13,102 nucleotides of DNA from positions 1-13,102 of the forward strand of contig CAJUPG010000058.1 in the NCBI GenBank assembly GCA_910588455.1. The letters run 5' to 3'. The notes beneath the pieces are model-generated. The model was not told the origin of the DNA and did not search any database. It saw only the letters and a program-made list of their open reading frames with translations. This stretch comes from an uncultured Oscillospiraceae bacterium. Its GTDB lineage: Bacteria; Bacillota; Clostridia; Oscillospirales; Oscillospiraceae. The number at the start of each line of letters is the position of its first letter. The stretch's first letter is position 1. This document shows, one piece after another, positions 1 through 5,984 of this stretch. A program made the position numbers and the translations under genes.

Positions 1-52
<52 letters not shown>

Positions 53-125
53 GTATAGGAAGGAAAGTGCATTTTATTTTGTTGTCAACCTGATCGCTCA
101 GGCGGTTCTCGCTGGAACCTTGGTT

Positions 126-154
126 AGTATAGCGCAGGTTCCGCGATTTGTCAA
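126..154 (-). promoter_or_regulatory. Sigma-A promoter for the tRNA-Ala gene
   Basis: On the minus strand TTGACA (149-154) is separated by exactly 17 bases from TATACT (126-131), an almost perfect housekeeping promoter. It lies between the rplT stop and the tRNA, so the tRNA has its own strong transcription start near position 119. The predicted leader of about 67 bases opens with a 5-bp hairpin (GGTTC/GAACC, 104-119). Confidence 0.85.
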
Positions 155-182
155 CCCCTTTTTTCCAAAAACCTCAAAAATT

Positions 183-539
183 TTAAGCCAGGGCTTTTTT
201 CGCGGTTTCGGTCAGCTGGGTAAAGGCGGCCTTGTCGTTGACAGCCAGCTCCGCCAGCATCTTGCGGTTGATGGCGACGCCGGATTTCTTCAGGCCGTTC
301 ATAAAGGTGGAGTAATTCATTCCGTTGAGCTTGCACGCGGCGCTGATGCGGGTAATCCACAGCTGGCGGAAATCGCGCTTCTTCAGCTTACGGCCGGTGT
401 AGGCGTAAGTCAGGGACTTCATCACCGCCTGGTTGGCCATCTTAAAGTGCCGGGACTTGGAGCCCCAGTAGCCCTTGGCCATCTTCAGGATTTTATTTCT
501 TCTCTTGCGCGACATCATCGCGCCCTTCACTCTTGCCAT
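183..539 (-). CDS. rplT: 50S ribosomal protein L20
   Basis: A 118-residue protein, the normal length for L20. It begins MARVKGAMMSRKRRNKILK and carries the conserved basic N-terminal extension followed by the globular part with RDFRQLWITRI and the NYSTFMNGLKK segment. L20 binds 23S rRNA early in assembly of the large subunit. In Firmicutes and in E. coli it also represses its own operon by binding the mRNA. The ATG is preceded by a strong GGAGGG site about 9 bases upstream. The gene starts about 21 bases after rpmI and is last in the infC-rpmI-rplT operon. No convincing terminator follows it; a tRNA promoter begins about 30 bases downstream. Confidence 0.98.
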   Translation of the reverse strand: MARVKGAMMSRKRRNKILKMAKGYWGSKSRHFKMANQAVMKSLTYAYTGRKLKKRDFRQLWITRISAACKLNGMNYSTFMNGLKKSGVAINRKMLAELAVNDKAAFTQLTETAKKALA

Positions 540-560
540 AATTCGTTCCCTCCTCTGCTC

Positions 561-764
561 TTACTTATACAGGATCATGCGCTTGATGGCGGCCACGTTG
601 GTCTTGTCCGCATAAGCGCCCATACGCAGACCTCTCTTACGCTTGGTGGTCTTGCCGTTGCCGCTGAGCAGATGCCGCTTATTGGCCTTAGCGCGCTTTA
701 CTTTGCCGCTCTTGGTCAGGTCGAAGCGCTTTTTCGCGCCGCTGTGCGTTTTGATCTTAGGCAT
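561..764 (-). CDS. rpmI: 50S ribosomal protein L35
   Basis: A 67-residue, very basic protein. It starts MPKIKTHSGAKKRF and contains KRAKANKRHLLSGNGKTTKRKRGLR, the signature of L35 of the large ribosomal subunit. The length matches the family. It lies 18 bases after the infC stop with an AAAGGAG site 8-9 bases before the ATG, and it is followed closely by rplT, so it is translated from the infC operon mRNA. In E. coli L35 and L20 synthesis are coupled. Coupling here is plausible from the spacing but not shown. Confidence 0.97.
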   Translation of the reverse strand: MPKIKTHSGAKKRFDLTKSGKVKRAKANKRHLLSGNGKTTKRKRGLRMGAYADKTNVAAIKRMILYK

Positions 765-782
765 AACAAATCGCTCCTTTTC

Positions 783-1313
783 TTACTTTTTTACGTCCTT
801 CACAGGCTTGGGGGACAGGAAAATGGACATATGCCGGCCTTCCAGCTTGGGAGTTTTGTCCATTACGGCAATCTCGCCGCACTGCTGGGCGAACCGCAGC
901 AGAAGCTCCTGGCCGATGTCGGTGTGGGCCATTTCCCGGCCGCGGAAGCGGACGGTCACCTTGCAGCGATTGCCTTCGCCCAAAAACTTCTGGGCGTTGC
1001 GCAGCTTCACATTAAAATCGTTTACGTCGATACTGGGGGACATCCGGATCTCCTTGATCTCCACCACGCGCTGATTTTTGCGGGCTTCCTTCTCGCGCTT
1101 GGTCTGTTCGAACCGAAATTTGCCGTAGTCCATCAGCTTGCACACCGGAGGCTTGGCATTGGGGGAGATTTTCACCAGATCCAGACTCTGCTCCTCAGCC
1201 AGCCGCAGGGCCTCCTGTGAGGACATGATGCCAAGCTGCTCGCCGGATTCTGAGATCAGACGGACCTCTTTATCACGGATCTCTTCATTGGTTTGATGAC
1301 CTATATTAGCGAT
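783..1313 (-). CDS. infC: Translation initiation factor IF-3, probably starting at an ATC codon
   Basis: IF-3 binds the 30S subunit, prevents premature 50S joining, and checks start-codon and initiator tRNA pairing. The N-terminal domain is visible (NEEIRDKEVRLISESGEQLG), then the linker region (KPPVCKLMDYGKFRFEQTK), then the C-terminal domain (KEIRMSPSIDVNDFNVKLRNAQKFL, TVRFRGREMAH). The open frame reaches a GTG at 1373, but that places the start inside the leader hairpin region and has no ribosome site. The coordinates here use the in-frame ATC at 1313-1311, 7 bases after a strong GGAGGTG, giving 176 residues, the usual size for IF-3. Non-standard start codons (AUU, AUA, AUC) are known for infC and allow self-repression. 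The IF-3 identity is certain; the exact start is inferred. Confidence 0.95.
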   Translation of the reverse strand: MANIGHQTNEEIRDKEVRLISESGEQLGIMSSQEALRLAEEQSLDLVKISPNAKPPVCKLMDYGKFRFEQTKREKEARKNQRVVEIKEIRMSPSIDVNDFNVKLRNAQKFLGEGNRCKVTVRFRGREMAHTDIGQELLLRFAQQCGEIAVMDKTPKLEGRHMSIFLSPKPVKDVKK

Positions 1314-1320
1314 GGGAAAG

Positions 1321-1327
1321 CACCTCC
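1321..1327 (-). promoter_or_regulatory. infC ribosome binding site that fixes the ATC start
   Basis: Minus-strand GGAGGTG lies 7 bases before the ATC codon at 1313-1311. No ATG, GTG or TTG lies in frame at a suitable distance. The next alternative, ATA at 1304-1302, is about 16 bases away and too far for this site. Confidence 0.75.
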
Positions 1328-1373
1328 AAACAAAAATTGAACGCGGCCGCCGGAAAGCGCCCACGTCACACAC

Positions 1374-1398
1374 AAAAACACACCGGAAGCTCCGGCGT
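1374..1398 (-). terminator. Attenuator-like hairpin in the infC-rpmI-rplT leader
   Basis: In the leader RNA an 8-bp stem (arms 1398-1391 and 1387-1380, one G-U pair) closes a 3-base loop and is followed within 2 bases by five U residues (1378-1374). This is the form of an intrinsic terminator placed between promoter and infC. A second copy of the 3' arm, TCCGGCG at 1354-1348, pairs perfectly over 7 bases with the 5' arm (1397-1391), so an alternative fold could replace the terminator. Firmicutes infC operons carry an L20-responsive leader that terminates transcription. The position and structure fit that, but I could not confirm the L20-binding motif. Confidence 0.6.
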
Positions 1399-1474
1399 TT
1401 GCTTCATGTTAACCCTTTGGCGCAAGCCTGGGGTGAGGACGGGGCTGCCGTTCCTGCTTCCTTGTACGGGAACC

Positions 1475-1503
1475 ATTATAGCAGAAGCGGCGGGAGCTGT
1501 CAA
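1475..1503 (-). promoter_or_regulatory. Perfect-consensus sigma-A promoter of the infC operon
   Basis: Minus-strand TTGACA (1498-1503), a 17-base spacer and TATAAT (1475-1480) match the consensus at all twelve positions. The predicted transcript starts near 1468 and carries a leader of about 155 bases before infC. Such strength suits a ribosomal operon that is controlled afterwards by its leader. Confidence 0.9.
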
Positions 1504-1514
1504 TAGCTTTCCGG

Positions 1515-1535
1515 AAAAAACCGCATATTCCGGTT
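1515..1535 (-). terminator. Short intrinsic terminator of the 1534-2136 gene
   Basis: On the minus strand AACCG and CGGTT (1535-1531 and 1523-1519) form a 5-bp stem around a 7-base loop, followed by TTTT (1518-1515). It overlaps the stop codon of the upstream lipoprotein gene and ends only 12 bases before the -35 box of the infC promoter. The stem is short, so termination may be partial. Confidence 0.5.
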
Positions 1536-2136
1536 ACCCCTCCGGCCACATATAGGGCTGATCCAGGGGCCAGGACAGTTCCAGCTCCGGCAGCTCCAGA
1601 GGCTGCTCTCCCTCCATGTAGAAGTAGATGTCCAGCGCGTCCGGAGTCCCCAGGGGACCGGTGAAGCCCATTTGCAGGGTTTTCTGAATGCTGTCCAGGA
1701 TCGTCCGGGCCAGCTGGTAGGAATCGTAGACGAAAAACTCTTCCTTCTGGGGGTCAGGCGGCCCCTGGAACAGCGACGACTGTCCGGACAGACACACGCT
1801 CATGCCTCCTCTGCCGGAAAAAACCTCCGCCCCCAGGGTAAGGTCCCAGCCCGTCAGGTCCGCGATGCTCTGAATCAGAAGCTCCGGGGTCAGCTCGCCG
1901 TCGTAACAGATGGGATACTCCTCAAATCCCTGGGCCCGGGTGCCGATGTAGAGGGTGGCGGCAGAGCCGGTCTCCTCCGGGCTGGCGGCGGAGGACTGCG
2001 CCGGCGTTTCTTCCGCCGGAGGCTGGGAAACCGCCGGCGGGGAAAGGGACGGCTCCGGCTGCGTATGGGGCGCGCAGCCGCTCAGAAAAACGCCCAGCGC
2101 CAGCGCCAAAAGCGGCGCAAGTGATTTCAGTTTCAT
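1534..2136 (-). CDS. Predicted lipoprotein with a possible GerMN-like domain
   Basis: The 200-residue protein starts with a lipoprotein signal peptide: KLK, a hydrophobic stretch, and the lipobox LSGC with Cys21 as the lipidated residue. Residues 22 to about 58 are a Pro/Glu/Ser/Ala-rich linker. The rest (about 60-200) begins TLYIGTRAQGF and ends in a segment containing ARTILDSIQKTL and DIYFYMEGEQPLELP. The layout of an initial strand, a middle helix and a late xVxFxVDG-type strand faintly resembles GerMN domains of spore and germination lipoproteins. That is a weak suggestion, and I do not recognise the family with certainty. The ATG follows a GAGG site by about 9 bases. It is transcribed alone, towards infC, and diverges from the lipoprotein gene at 2356. 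Confidence 0.8.
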   Translation of the reverse strand: MKLKSLAPLLALALGVFLSGCAPHTQPEPSLSPPAVSQPPAEETPAQSSAASPEETGSAATLYIGTRAQGFEEYPICYDGELTPELLIQSIADLTGWDLTLGAEVFSGRGGMSVCLSGQSSLFQGPPDPQKEEFFVYDSYQLARTILDSIQKTLQMGFTGPLGTPDALDIYFYMEGEQPLELPELELSWPLDQPYMWPEG

Positions 2137-2171
2137 GGAAACAACCTCGCTTTCTTACAATGTCCTCTGTC

Positions 2172-2200
2172 ATTATACACGAAACCCGGTCTGTTGAACA
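2172..2200 (-). promoter_or_regulatory. Probable promoter for the 1534-2136 lipoprotein gene
   Basis: A perfect TATAAT on the minus strand (2172-2177) has a poor -35 match, TGTTCA, 17 bases upstream (2195-2200). The -35 overlaps a small palindrome CTGTTGAACAG (2191-2201) that might be an activator or repressor site. The predicted leader is about 30 bases. Confidence 0.5.
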
Positions 2201-2225
2201 GTTTTTTGTCCGCGTTTTTCAGGGA

Positions 2226-2254
2226 TGGACAGGACGAATAGAAGCTGGTAAAAT
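2226..2254 (+). promoter_or_regulatory. Promoter of the lipoprotein-MBOAT-DHHW operon
   Basis: TGGACA (2226-2231), a 17-base spacer and TAAAAT (2249-2254) form a good sigma-A promoter, strengthened by an extended -10 (TGG just before TAAAAT). It lies about 100 bases before the ATG at 2356. The leader between them is very A/T-rich, including an A-run directly followed by a T-run near 2273-2286. Confidence 0.65.
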
Positions 2255-2355
2255 AGTGAAACTAATCGCGGCAAAAAAATTTTTTGTTTTTGGGAACTTT
2301 TTTCCCGCGTATCCGTCAAACCCTGCGAAACCAAATAAAAAGGAGTTTTTCAAAC

Positions 2356-3288
2356 ATGAAACACCGTACTTATGCAATGCTTTTATCCCTTATGCTGTCC
2401 TCCGCCCTGCTGGTCTCCTGCGGGCCCAAGCAGCCCCCGGCCAACTCGTCCTCCTCTGCGCCGGATGTGAGCCAGTCCCAGCCGGACGAGAGCCAGCCGG
2501 ATGTAAGCCTGCCGGACGAGAGCCTTCCCCAGGAGGCCCTGACCCTGAACGCAGAGGAAATCAAGCTGATCTCCAACCTGGGCGAGACCTTCCAGCTGGA
2601 GTTCCTGGTGGGCACTATGGTCCCCCTGGATTTCCCCATTTTTACCTCTTCTGACGAGGCCGTCGCCACTGTGGACGTCACCGGCCTGATTACCGCCGTG
2701 GCTCCCGGCACCGCCGTCATCACCGCCGACCTGGACGGCCTGACCGCCCAGTGCACGGTGATCTGCGAGGAGGCCAAGACCCAGACCGACCCCGAACCCG
2801 CTCCCGAACCCGCTCCCGAGCCCGCTCCCGAGCCCAAGCCTGAACCCAAGCCCGAGCCGGAGCCTGAACAGCCCGCCGCCTCCACCGTGGACCTTCAGTC
2901 CTTTTACGACACCACTCTCAGCAGCTATGACTTCCCCGGCATGATGGCTGTGGACAGCCAGGGCCTGGACGCTTATTTTGCCGGCCTGTCCGGCGTGTCC
3001 CTGTCCCAGCAGGTGATTAACCAGTGCATCATGTCGCCCTCTCCCGTGGGTGATTTCGCCCTGGTCCAGGTGTCCGACTCCAAGGATGTGGACGCGGTGA
3101 AGGCCATCTTCCAGGCCCGCATCGACTACATGACCGGCGCGGACGGCGGCCAGCCCGGCGCCTGGTATCCCGGCCCCACGGAGATGTGGGAAAATTCCTC
3201 CCGCATTGTCTCCAACGGCGACTATGTGATGCTGATCGTCCATGAAAAGTGCGACGACATCGTCAGCGACTTCAACGCCCTGTTCTAA
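2356..3288 (+). CDS. Lipoprotein with Big_2-like Ig domain and DUF4358-like C-terminus
   Basis: A 310-residue predicted lipoprotein; the lipobox LVSC puts lipidated Cys at residue 22. Residues about 23-60 are a Ser/Asp/Pro-rich linker. Residues about 62-138 resemble a bacterial Ig-like group 2 domain, including FTSSDEAVATVDVTGLITAV and GTAVITADLDG. Residues 145-173 are a Pro-Glu-Pro-Ala/Lys repeat that would span the cell wall. Residues about 176-310 resemble DUF4358, a domain of clostridial surface lipoproteins with unknown role (VDLQSFYDTTLSSYDFPGM, FALVQVSDSKDVDAVKAIFQARIDYM). I chose the ATG at 2356 because AGGAG at 2341 precedes it by 10 bases and the signal peptide starts there; an upstream in-frame start at 2284 lacks both. 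It is first in an operon with an acyltransferase (30-base gap). A role in placing or regulating that machinery is inference. Confidence 0.9.
   Translation: MKHRTYAMLLSLMLSSALLVSCGPKQPPANSSSSAPDVSQSQPDESQPDVSLPDESLPQEALTLNAEEIKLISNLGETFQLEFLVGTMVPLDFPIFTSSDEAVATVDVTGLITAVAPGTAVITADLDGLTAQCTVICEEAKTQTDPEPAPEPAPEPAPEPKPEPKPEPEPEQPAASTVDLQSFYDTTLSSYDFPGMMAVDSQGLDAYFAGLSGVSLSQQVINQCIMSPSPVGDFALVQVSDSKDVDAVKAIFQARIDYMTGADGGQPGAWYPGPTEMWENSSRIVSNGDYVMLIVHEKCDDIVSDFNALF
2791..2870 (+). repeat. 12-base tandem repeat encoding a PEPA/PEPK linker
   Basis: Near-identical 12-base units such as CCCGAACCCGCT recur in frame, encoding PEPA three times, then PEPK twice and a degenerate EPEPEP tail. Because the unit is a multiple of three, slippage would change linker length without breaking the reading frame. 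Confidence 0.85.
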
Positions 3289-3318
3289 AAAGAATCTTCA
3301 CACGGAGGAGAGAGGCAC

Positions 3319-4722
3319 ATGGTATTTTCCACCCCTATCTTTTTCTTTTACTTCCTGGTTTTCACCCTGCTCATCTATTATATAGTGCCCAGGCGGGGGC
3401 GGAACGCCGTACTGCTTCTCTCCTCCCTGTTCTTCTACTTCTGGGGCGAACGGATTTACGTCGCCATCATGCTGCTGTCCACCGCCATTGACTACACCCA
3501 CGGCCTTCTGGTGGAGCGCTGCAAAGCAAAGGGGAACGACACGGGGGCTCGCCTGGCGGTGGCCTCCTCCATCCTGTTCAACCTGGCGCTGCTGTTCTTC
3601 TTCAAATACTGGGATTTTATCGCCGGTTCCCTGCAGGGCCTGGGGCTGAACCTTCTGCCGGTGCTGAACATCCACCTGCCCATCGGCATCTCCTTCTACA
3701 CCTTCCAGACCATGAGCTATACCATTGACGTATACCGGGGGGACGCCCGGGCCCAGCGCTCCATCCTGAATTTCGGTACGTTTGTGACCCTGTTCCCCCA
3801 ACTGATTGCCGGTCCCATTATCAAGTACAAGGACCTAGGGGACCAGATCGACCAGCGGACCTGTTCCACGGAGAAATTTGCCTCCGGGGTGCAGATTTTC
3901 ATGGTGGGCATGGCAAAAAAACTGCTCCTGGCCAACAACGTGGGGCTGCTCTGGGACCGCTATAAGGCGATGTCCCCCAATGATTTGACCGTGGCCGGGG
4001 CGTGGCTGGGGGTGCTGGCCTTCTCCCTGCAAATCTACTTCGATTTCTCCGGCTACTCCGATATGGCCACCGGCCTGGGCCGGATGCTGGGCTTTGAATT
4101 TCTCCCCAACTTCAACTACCCCTATATCTCCAAAAGCATCACGGAGTTCTGGCGGCGGTGGCACATCTCTCTCAGCACCTGGTTCCGGGAGTACGTGTAC
4201 ATCCCTCTGGGGGGCAACCGCTGCTCCAAGCCCCGGTGGATGTGCAATCTGCTGGTGGTCTGGGCGGCCACCGGCATCTGGCACGGAGCCAGCTGGAATT
4301 TCCTGCTGTGGGGGCTGTATTTCTTCGTCCTGCTGATGATCGAGAAATTCTTCCTGCTGGACCGGCTCAAAAAGGCCCCCGCCGTTCTGGCTCACGCCTA
4401 CACCCTGATTCTGGCTATGATCAGCTGGGCCATCTTCGCCCTGGAGGACTTTGGCCATCTGGGGGCGTATCTGCGCGTAATGTCCGGCTTTGGGGGCGTG
4501 CCCCTGGCGGACAGTACGTTCGGCTACTACTTCACCAGCTATCTGCCCGTGCTGGTACTGGCCTGTCTGGCGGCCACGCCTCTGGGCAGGACCCTTTACA
4601 CCCGCCTCTCCATGCCCAGGCAGCAAATTGCCTGCGGGGTTCTGGTTCTGGGCGGGCTGCTTGCCTGCACCGCCTATCTGGTGGCGGGGACCTACAATCC
4701 GTTCCTGTATTTCCGTTTCTAG
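3319..4722 (+). CDS. Membrane-bound O-acyltransferase (MBOAT, AlgI/DltB-like)
   Basis: A 467-residue polytopic membrane protein of normal AlgI/DltB length. Many hydrophobic segments span it, starting with FSTPIFFFYFLVFTLLIYYIV. Diagnostic motifs are PIGISFYTFQTMSYTIDVYRG, the FPQLIAGPI segment, FDFSGYSDMATGLGRMLGF, and FWRRWHISLSTWFREYVYIPLGGNR (His282). The strongly conserved GIWHGASWNFLLWGLY carries the likely catalytic His322. It ends YNPFLYFRF, a typical family ending. Family members move acyl (usually acetyl) groups across the membrane onto a surface polymer, passing them to an outside partner such as AlgX/AlgJ. GGAGGAG lies before the ATG. The next gene, a DHHW protein, starts 13 bases after the stop and fits the partner role. 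The actual acceptor is not visible from the sequence. Confidence 0.95.
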   Translation: MVFSTPIFFFYFLVFTLLIYYIVPRRGRNAVLLLSSLFFYFWGERIYVAIMLLSTAIDYTHGLLVERCKAKGNDTGARLAVASSILFNLALLFFFKYWDFIAGSLQGLGLNLLPVLNIHLPIGISFYTFQTMSYTIDVYRGDARAQRSILNFGTFVTLFPQLIAGPIIKYKDLGDQIDQRTCSTEKFASGVQIFMVGMAKKLLLANNVGLLWDRYKAMSPNDLTVAGAWLGVLAFSLQIYFDFSGYSDMATGLGRMLGFEFLPNFNYPYISKSITEFWRRWHISLSTWFREYVYIPLGGNRCSKPRWMCNLLVVWAATGIWHGASWNFLLWGLYFFVLLMIEKFFLLDRLKKAPAVLAHAYTLILAMISWAIFALEDFGHLGAYLRVMSGFGGVPLADSTFGYYFTSYLPVLVLACLAATPLGRTLYTRLSMPRQQIACGVLVLGGLLACTAYLVAGTYNPFLYFRF

Positions 4723-4735
4723 GAGGTGGCATCTG

Positions 4736-5854
4736 ATGACGAAACGATTCAGCGTATTTCTCACCGCCCTGTTCTGCGCCTTCATCGGCGGGGTGTGCGC
4801 AATCAGCATTCTTTTGCCCAAAAAGGAATTTTCAGAGCTGGAAAACCGGTATCTGAAAAAATTCCCCAAAGTCACCGTCGAGCAGATCGCCTCCGGCAAG
4901 CTGATGGAGAATCTGGAGGACTACACCGCCGACCACATCGTGGGCCGGGATCTGTGGGTGGCTCTTCAGGCCTGGTGCGAGCGGCTGAGCGGCAAGCGGG
5001 AGAACAACAACATCTATTTCGGCAAACACGAGACCCTGCTCAACCGCCTGGACACGCCGGACCCGGAAAAGCTGAAACAGGCGGCGGGCTATGTGAATGC
5101 TTTTGCAGAAAATCTGGATATCCCGGTGTATTTCGGCCTCATTCCCTCCTCCGCCGCCATCTGGGCGGACCGGCTTCCCAAGGGCGCGCCCACGGCGGAC
5201 GAGCAGGCGATCATTGCGGATTTTTATGCAGAATTGAACTGCCAAACTGTAAATTTATACGACGCCCTCTGGCAGCGGCGGGACCGGGACCTGTACTATC
5301 GGACCGACCACCACTGGACCAGTCTGGGGGCCTACTACGGCTACGCCTCCCTGATGGAGTCCATGGGCCTGGAGCCGGTTCCCCTGGACAGCCTGAGCCC
5401 CGTGACGGTGGCCGAGGACTTCAACGGCACCAGCTTTTCCGGCTCCGGAGTCCGCTGGCTTACGCCGGACTCCATCCAGACCTACGTGCCGGACGACGGC
5501 CTGGAAGTGATCTCCTACTTTACCGGCCAGCCGGAGCAGGGCAGTCTGTATGTGGAAGAAAATCTGGCGAAAAAAGATAAATATTCTTACTTTCTGGGGG
5601 GCAATCAGCCTCTGTGCGTCATAAAAACCCAGAATACTGACGCGCCGAAGCTCCTGCTGGTGCGGGACTCCTACTCCGACAGCCTGGCCCCCTTCCTCAC
5701 CCGGAATTTCTCGGAGATTCACCTGTTCGACCTGCGCTACAATAAAAACAGCCTGAAAAACTATGTGCAGCAAAACGGCATCGACTGCGCCGCCGCGCTG
5801 TACTCCATCTCCAATTTTGTCTCCAGCCAGGACCTGTTCCTGCTCGGAATGTGA
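4736..5854 (+). CDS. DHHW-family surface protein, probable acyltransferase partner of the MBOAT
   Basis: A 372-residue protein with one N-terminal membrane anchor or signal (about residues 4-28), then FSELENRYLKKFP, a segment usual in AlgJ/AlgX-like proteins. The DHHW motif is present as D191-H192-H193-W194. The late motif LLLVRDSYSDSLAPFL provides Ser312. By analogy to AlgX, whose Asp-x-His and Ser form a catalytic triad for alginate acetylation, Asp191, His193 and Ser312 are the likely catalytic residues of an SGNH-type fold outside the membrane. AGGAGGTG lies 7 bases before the ATG and overlaps the MBOAT stop, so translation is probably coupled. The frame is open further upstream but lacks a signal there. 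The family assignment is firm; the O-acetylation role is inferred from family and neighbour. Confidence 0.92.
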   Translation: MTKRFSVFLTALFCAFIGGVCAISILLPKKEFSELENRYLKKFPKVTVEQIASGKLMENLEDYTADHIVGRDLWVALQAWCERLSGKRENNNIYFGKHETLLNRLDTPDPEKLKQAAGYVNAFAENLDIPVYFGLIPSSAAIWADRLPKGAPTADEQAIIADFYAELNCQTVNLYDALWQRRDRDLYYRTDHHWTSLGAYYGYASLMESMGLEPVPLDSLSPVTVAEDFNGTSFSGSGVRWLTPDSIQTYVPDDGLEVISYFTGQPEQGSLYVEENLAKKDKYSYFLGGNQPLCVIKTQNTDAPKLLLVRDSYSDSLAPFLTRNFSEIHLFDLRYNKNSLKNYVQQNGIDCAAALYSISNFVSSQDLFLLGM

Positions 5855-5914
5855 GAGATGTGAAAATTGTATAAATAGCCCCCCTCAAGCCGCAAAATTT
5901 CTGCGGGCCGCTAC

Positions 5915-5964
5915 TTGCATTATGACGGATTTTTCGATAAAATATCGTGAATACAGTTTATAAT
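5915..5964 (+). promoter_or_regulatory. carAB promoter region: two candidate -10 boxes and an inverted repeat
   Basis: Promoter 1 is TTGCAT (5915-5920), 17 bases, TAAAAT (5938-5943). Promoter 2 has a perfect TATAAT (5959-5964) but no recognisable -35, and would give a leader of only about 13 bases. A 5-bp inverted repeat CGATA-AAA-TATCG (5935-5947) lies exactly across the first -10 and could be an operator. There is no room for a PyrR-type attenuator between promoter and carA. Which start is used cannot be decided here. Confidence 0.5.
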
Positions 5965-5984
5965 GGAAGGCGAGTGCGGAACGT

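Noticed and set aside
54..88. Second TTGACA (83-88) upstream of the tRNA on the minus strand
   Set aside because: At 17 bases the -10 would read TTCCTT; the TATAC further on is about 25 bases away and touches the tRNA. It is not a usable promoter.
165..205. Possible terminator after rplT (AAGC/GCTT around CCTG)
   Set aside because: The stem is only 4 bp and overlaps the stop codon, with A residues before the T-run; not convincing.
120..1220. Open frame of 366 codons on the plus strand
   Set aside because: It lies opposite rplT, rpmI and infC, all of which are certain; it is a shadow.
1314..1373. Extra 20 residues at the IF-3 N-terminus from a GTG start at 1373
   Set aside because: The GTG lies just after the attenuator U-run and has no ribosome site. 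The added residues do not look like the IF-3 family. A strong ribosome site stands before ATC at 1313 instead.
4158..5580. Plus-strand alternative frames over the MBOAT and DHHW genes
   Set aside because: They are out-of-frame readings of genes whose motifs, starts and ribosome sites are clear.
5890..5906. Hairpin CCGCA/TGCGG after the DHHW gene
   Set aside because: It is a five-base-pair stem with no T-run on either side, so I do not call it a terminator.
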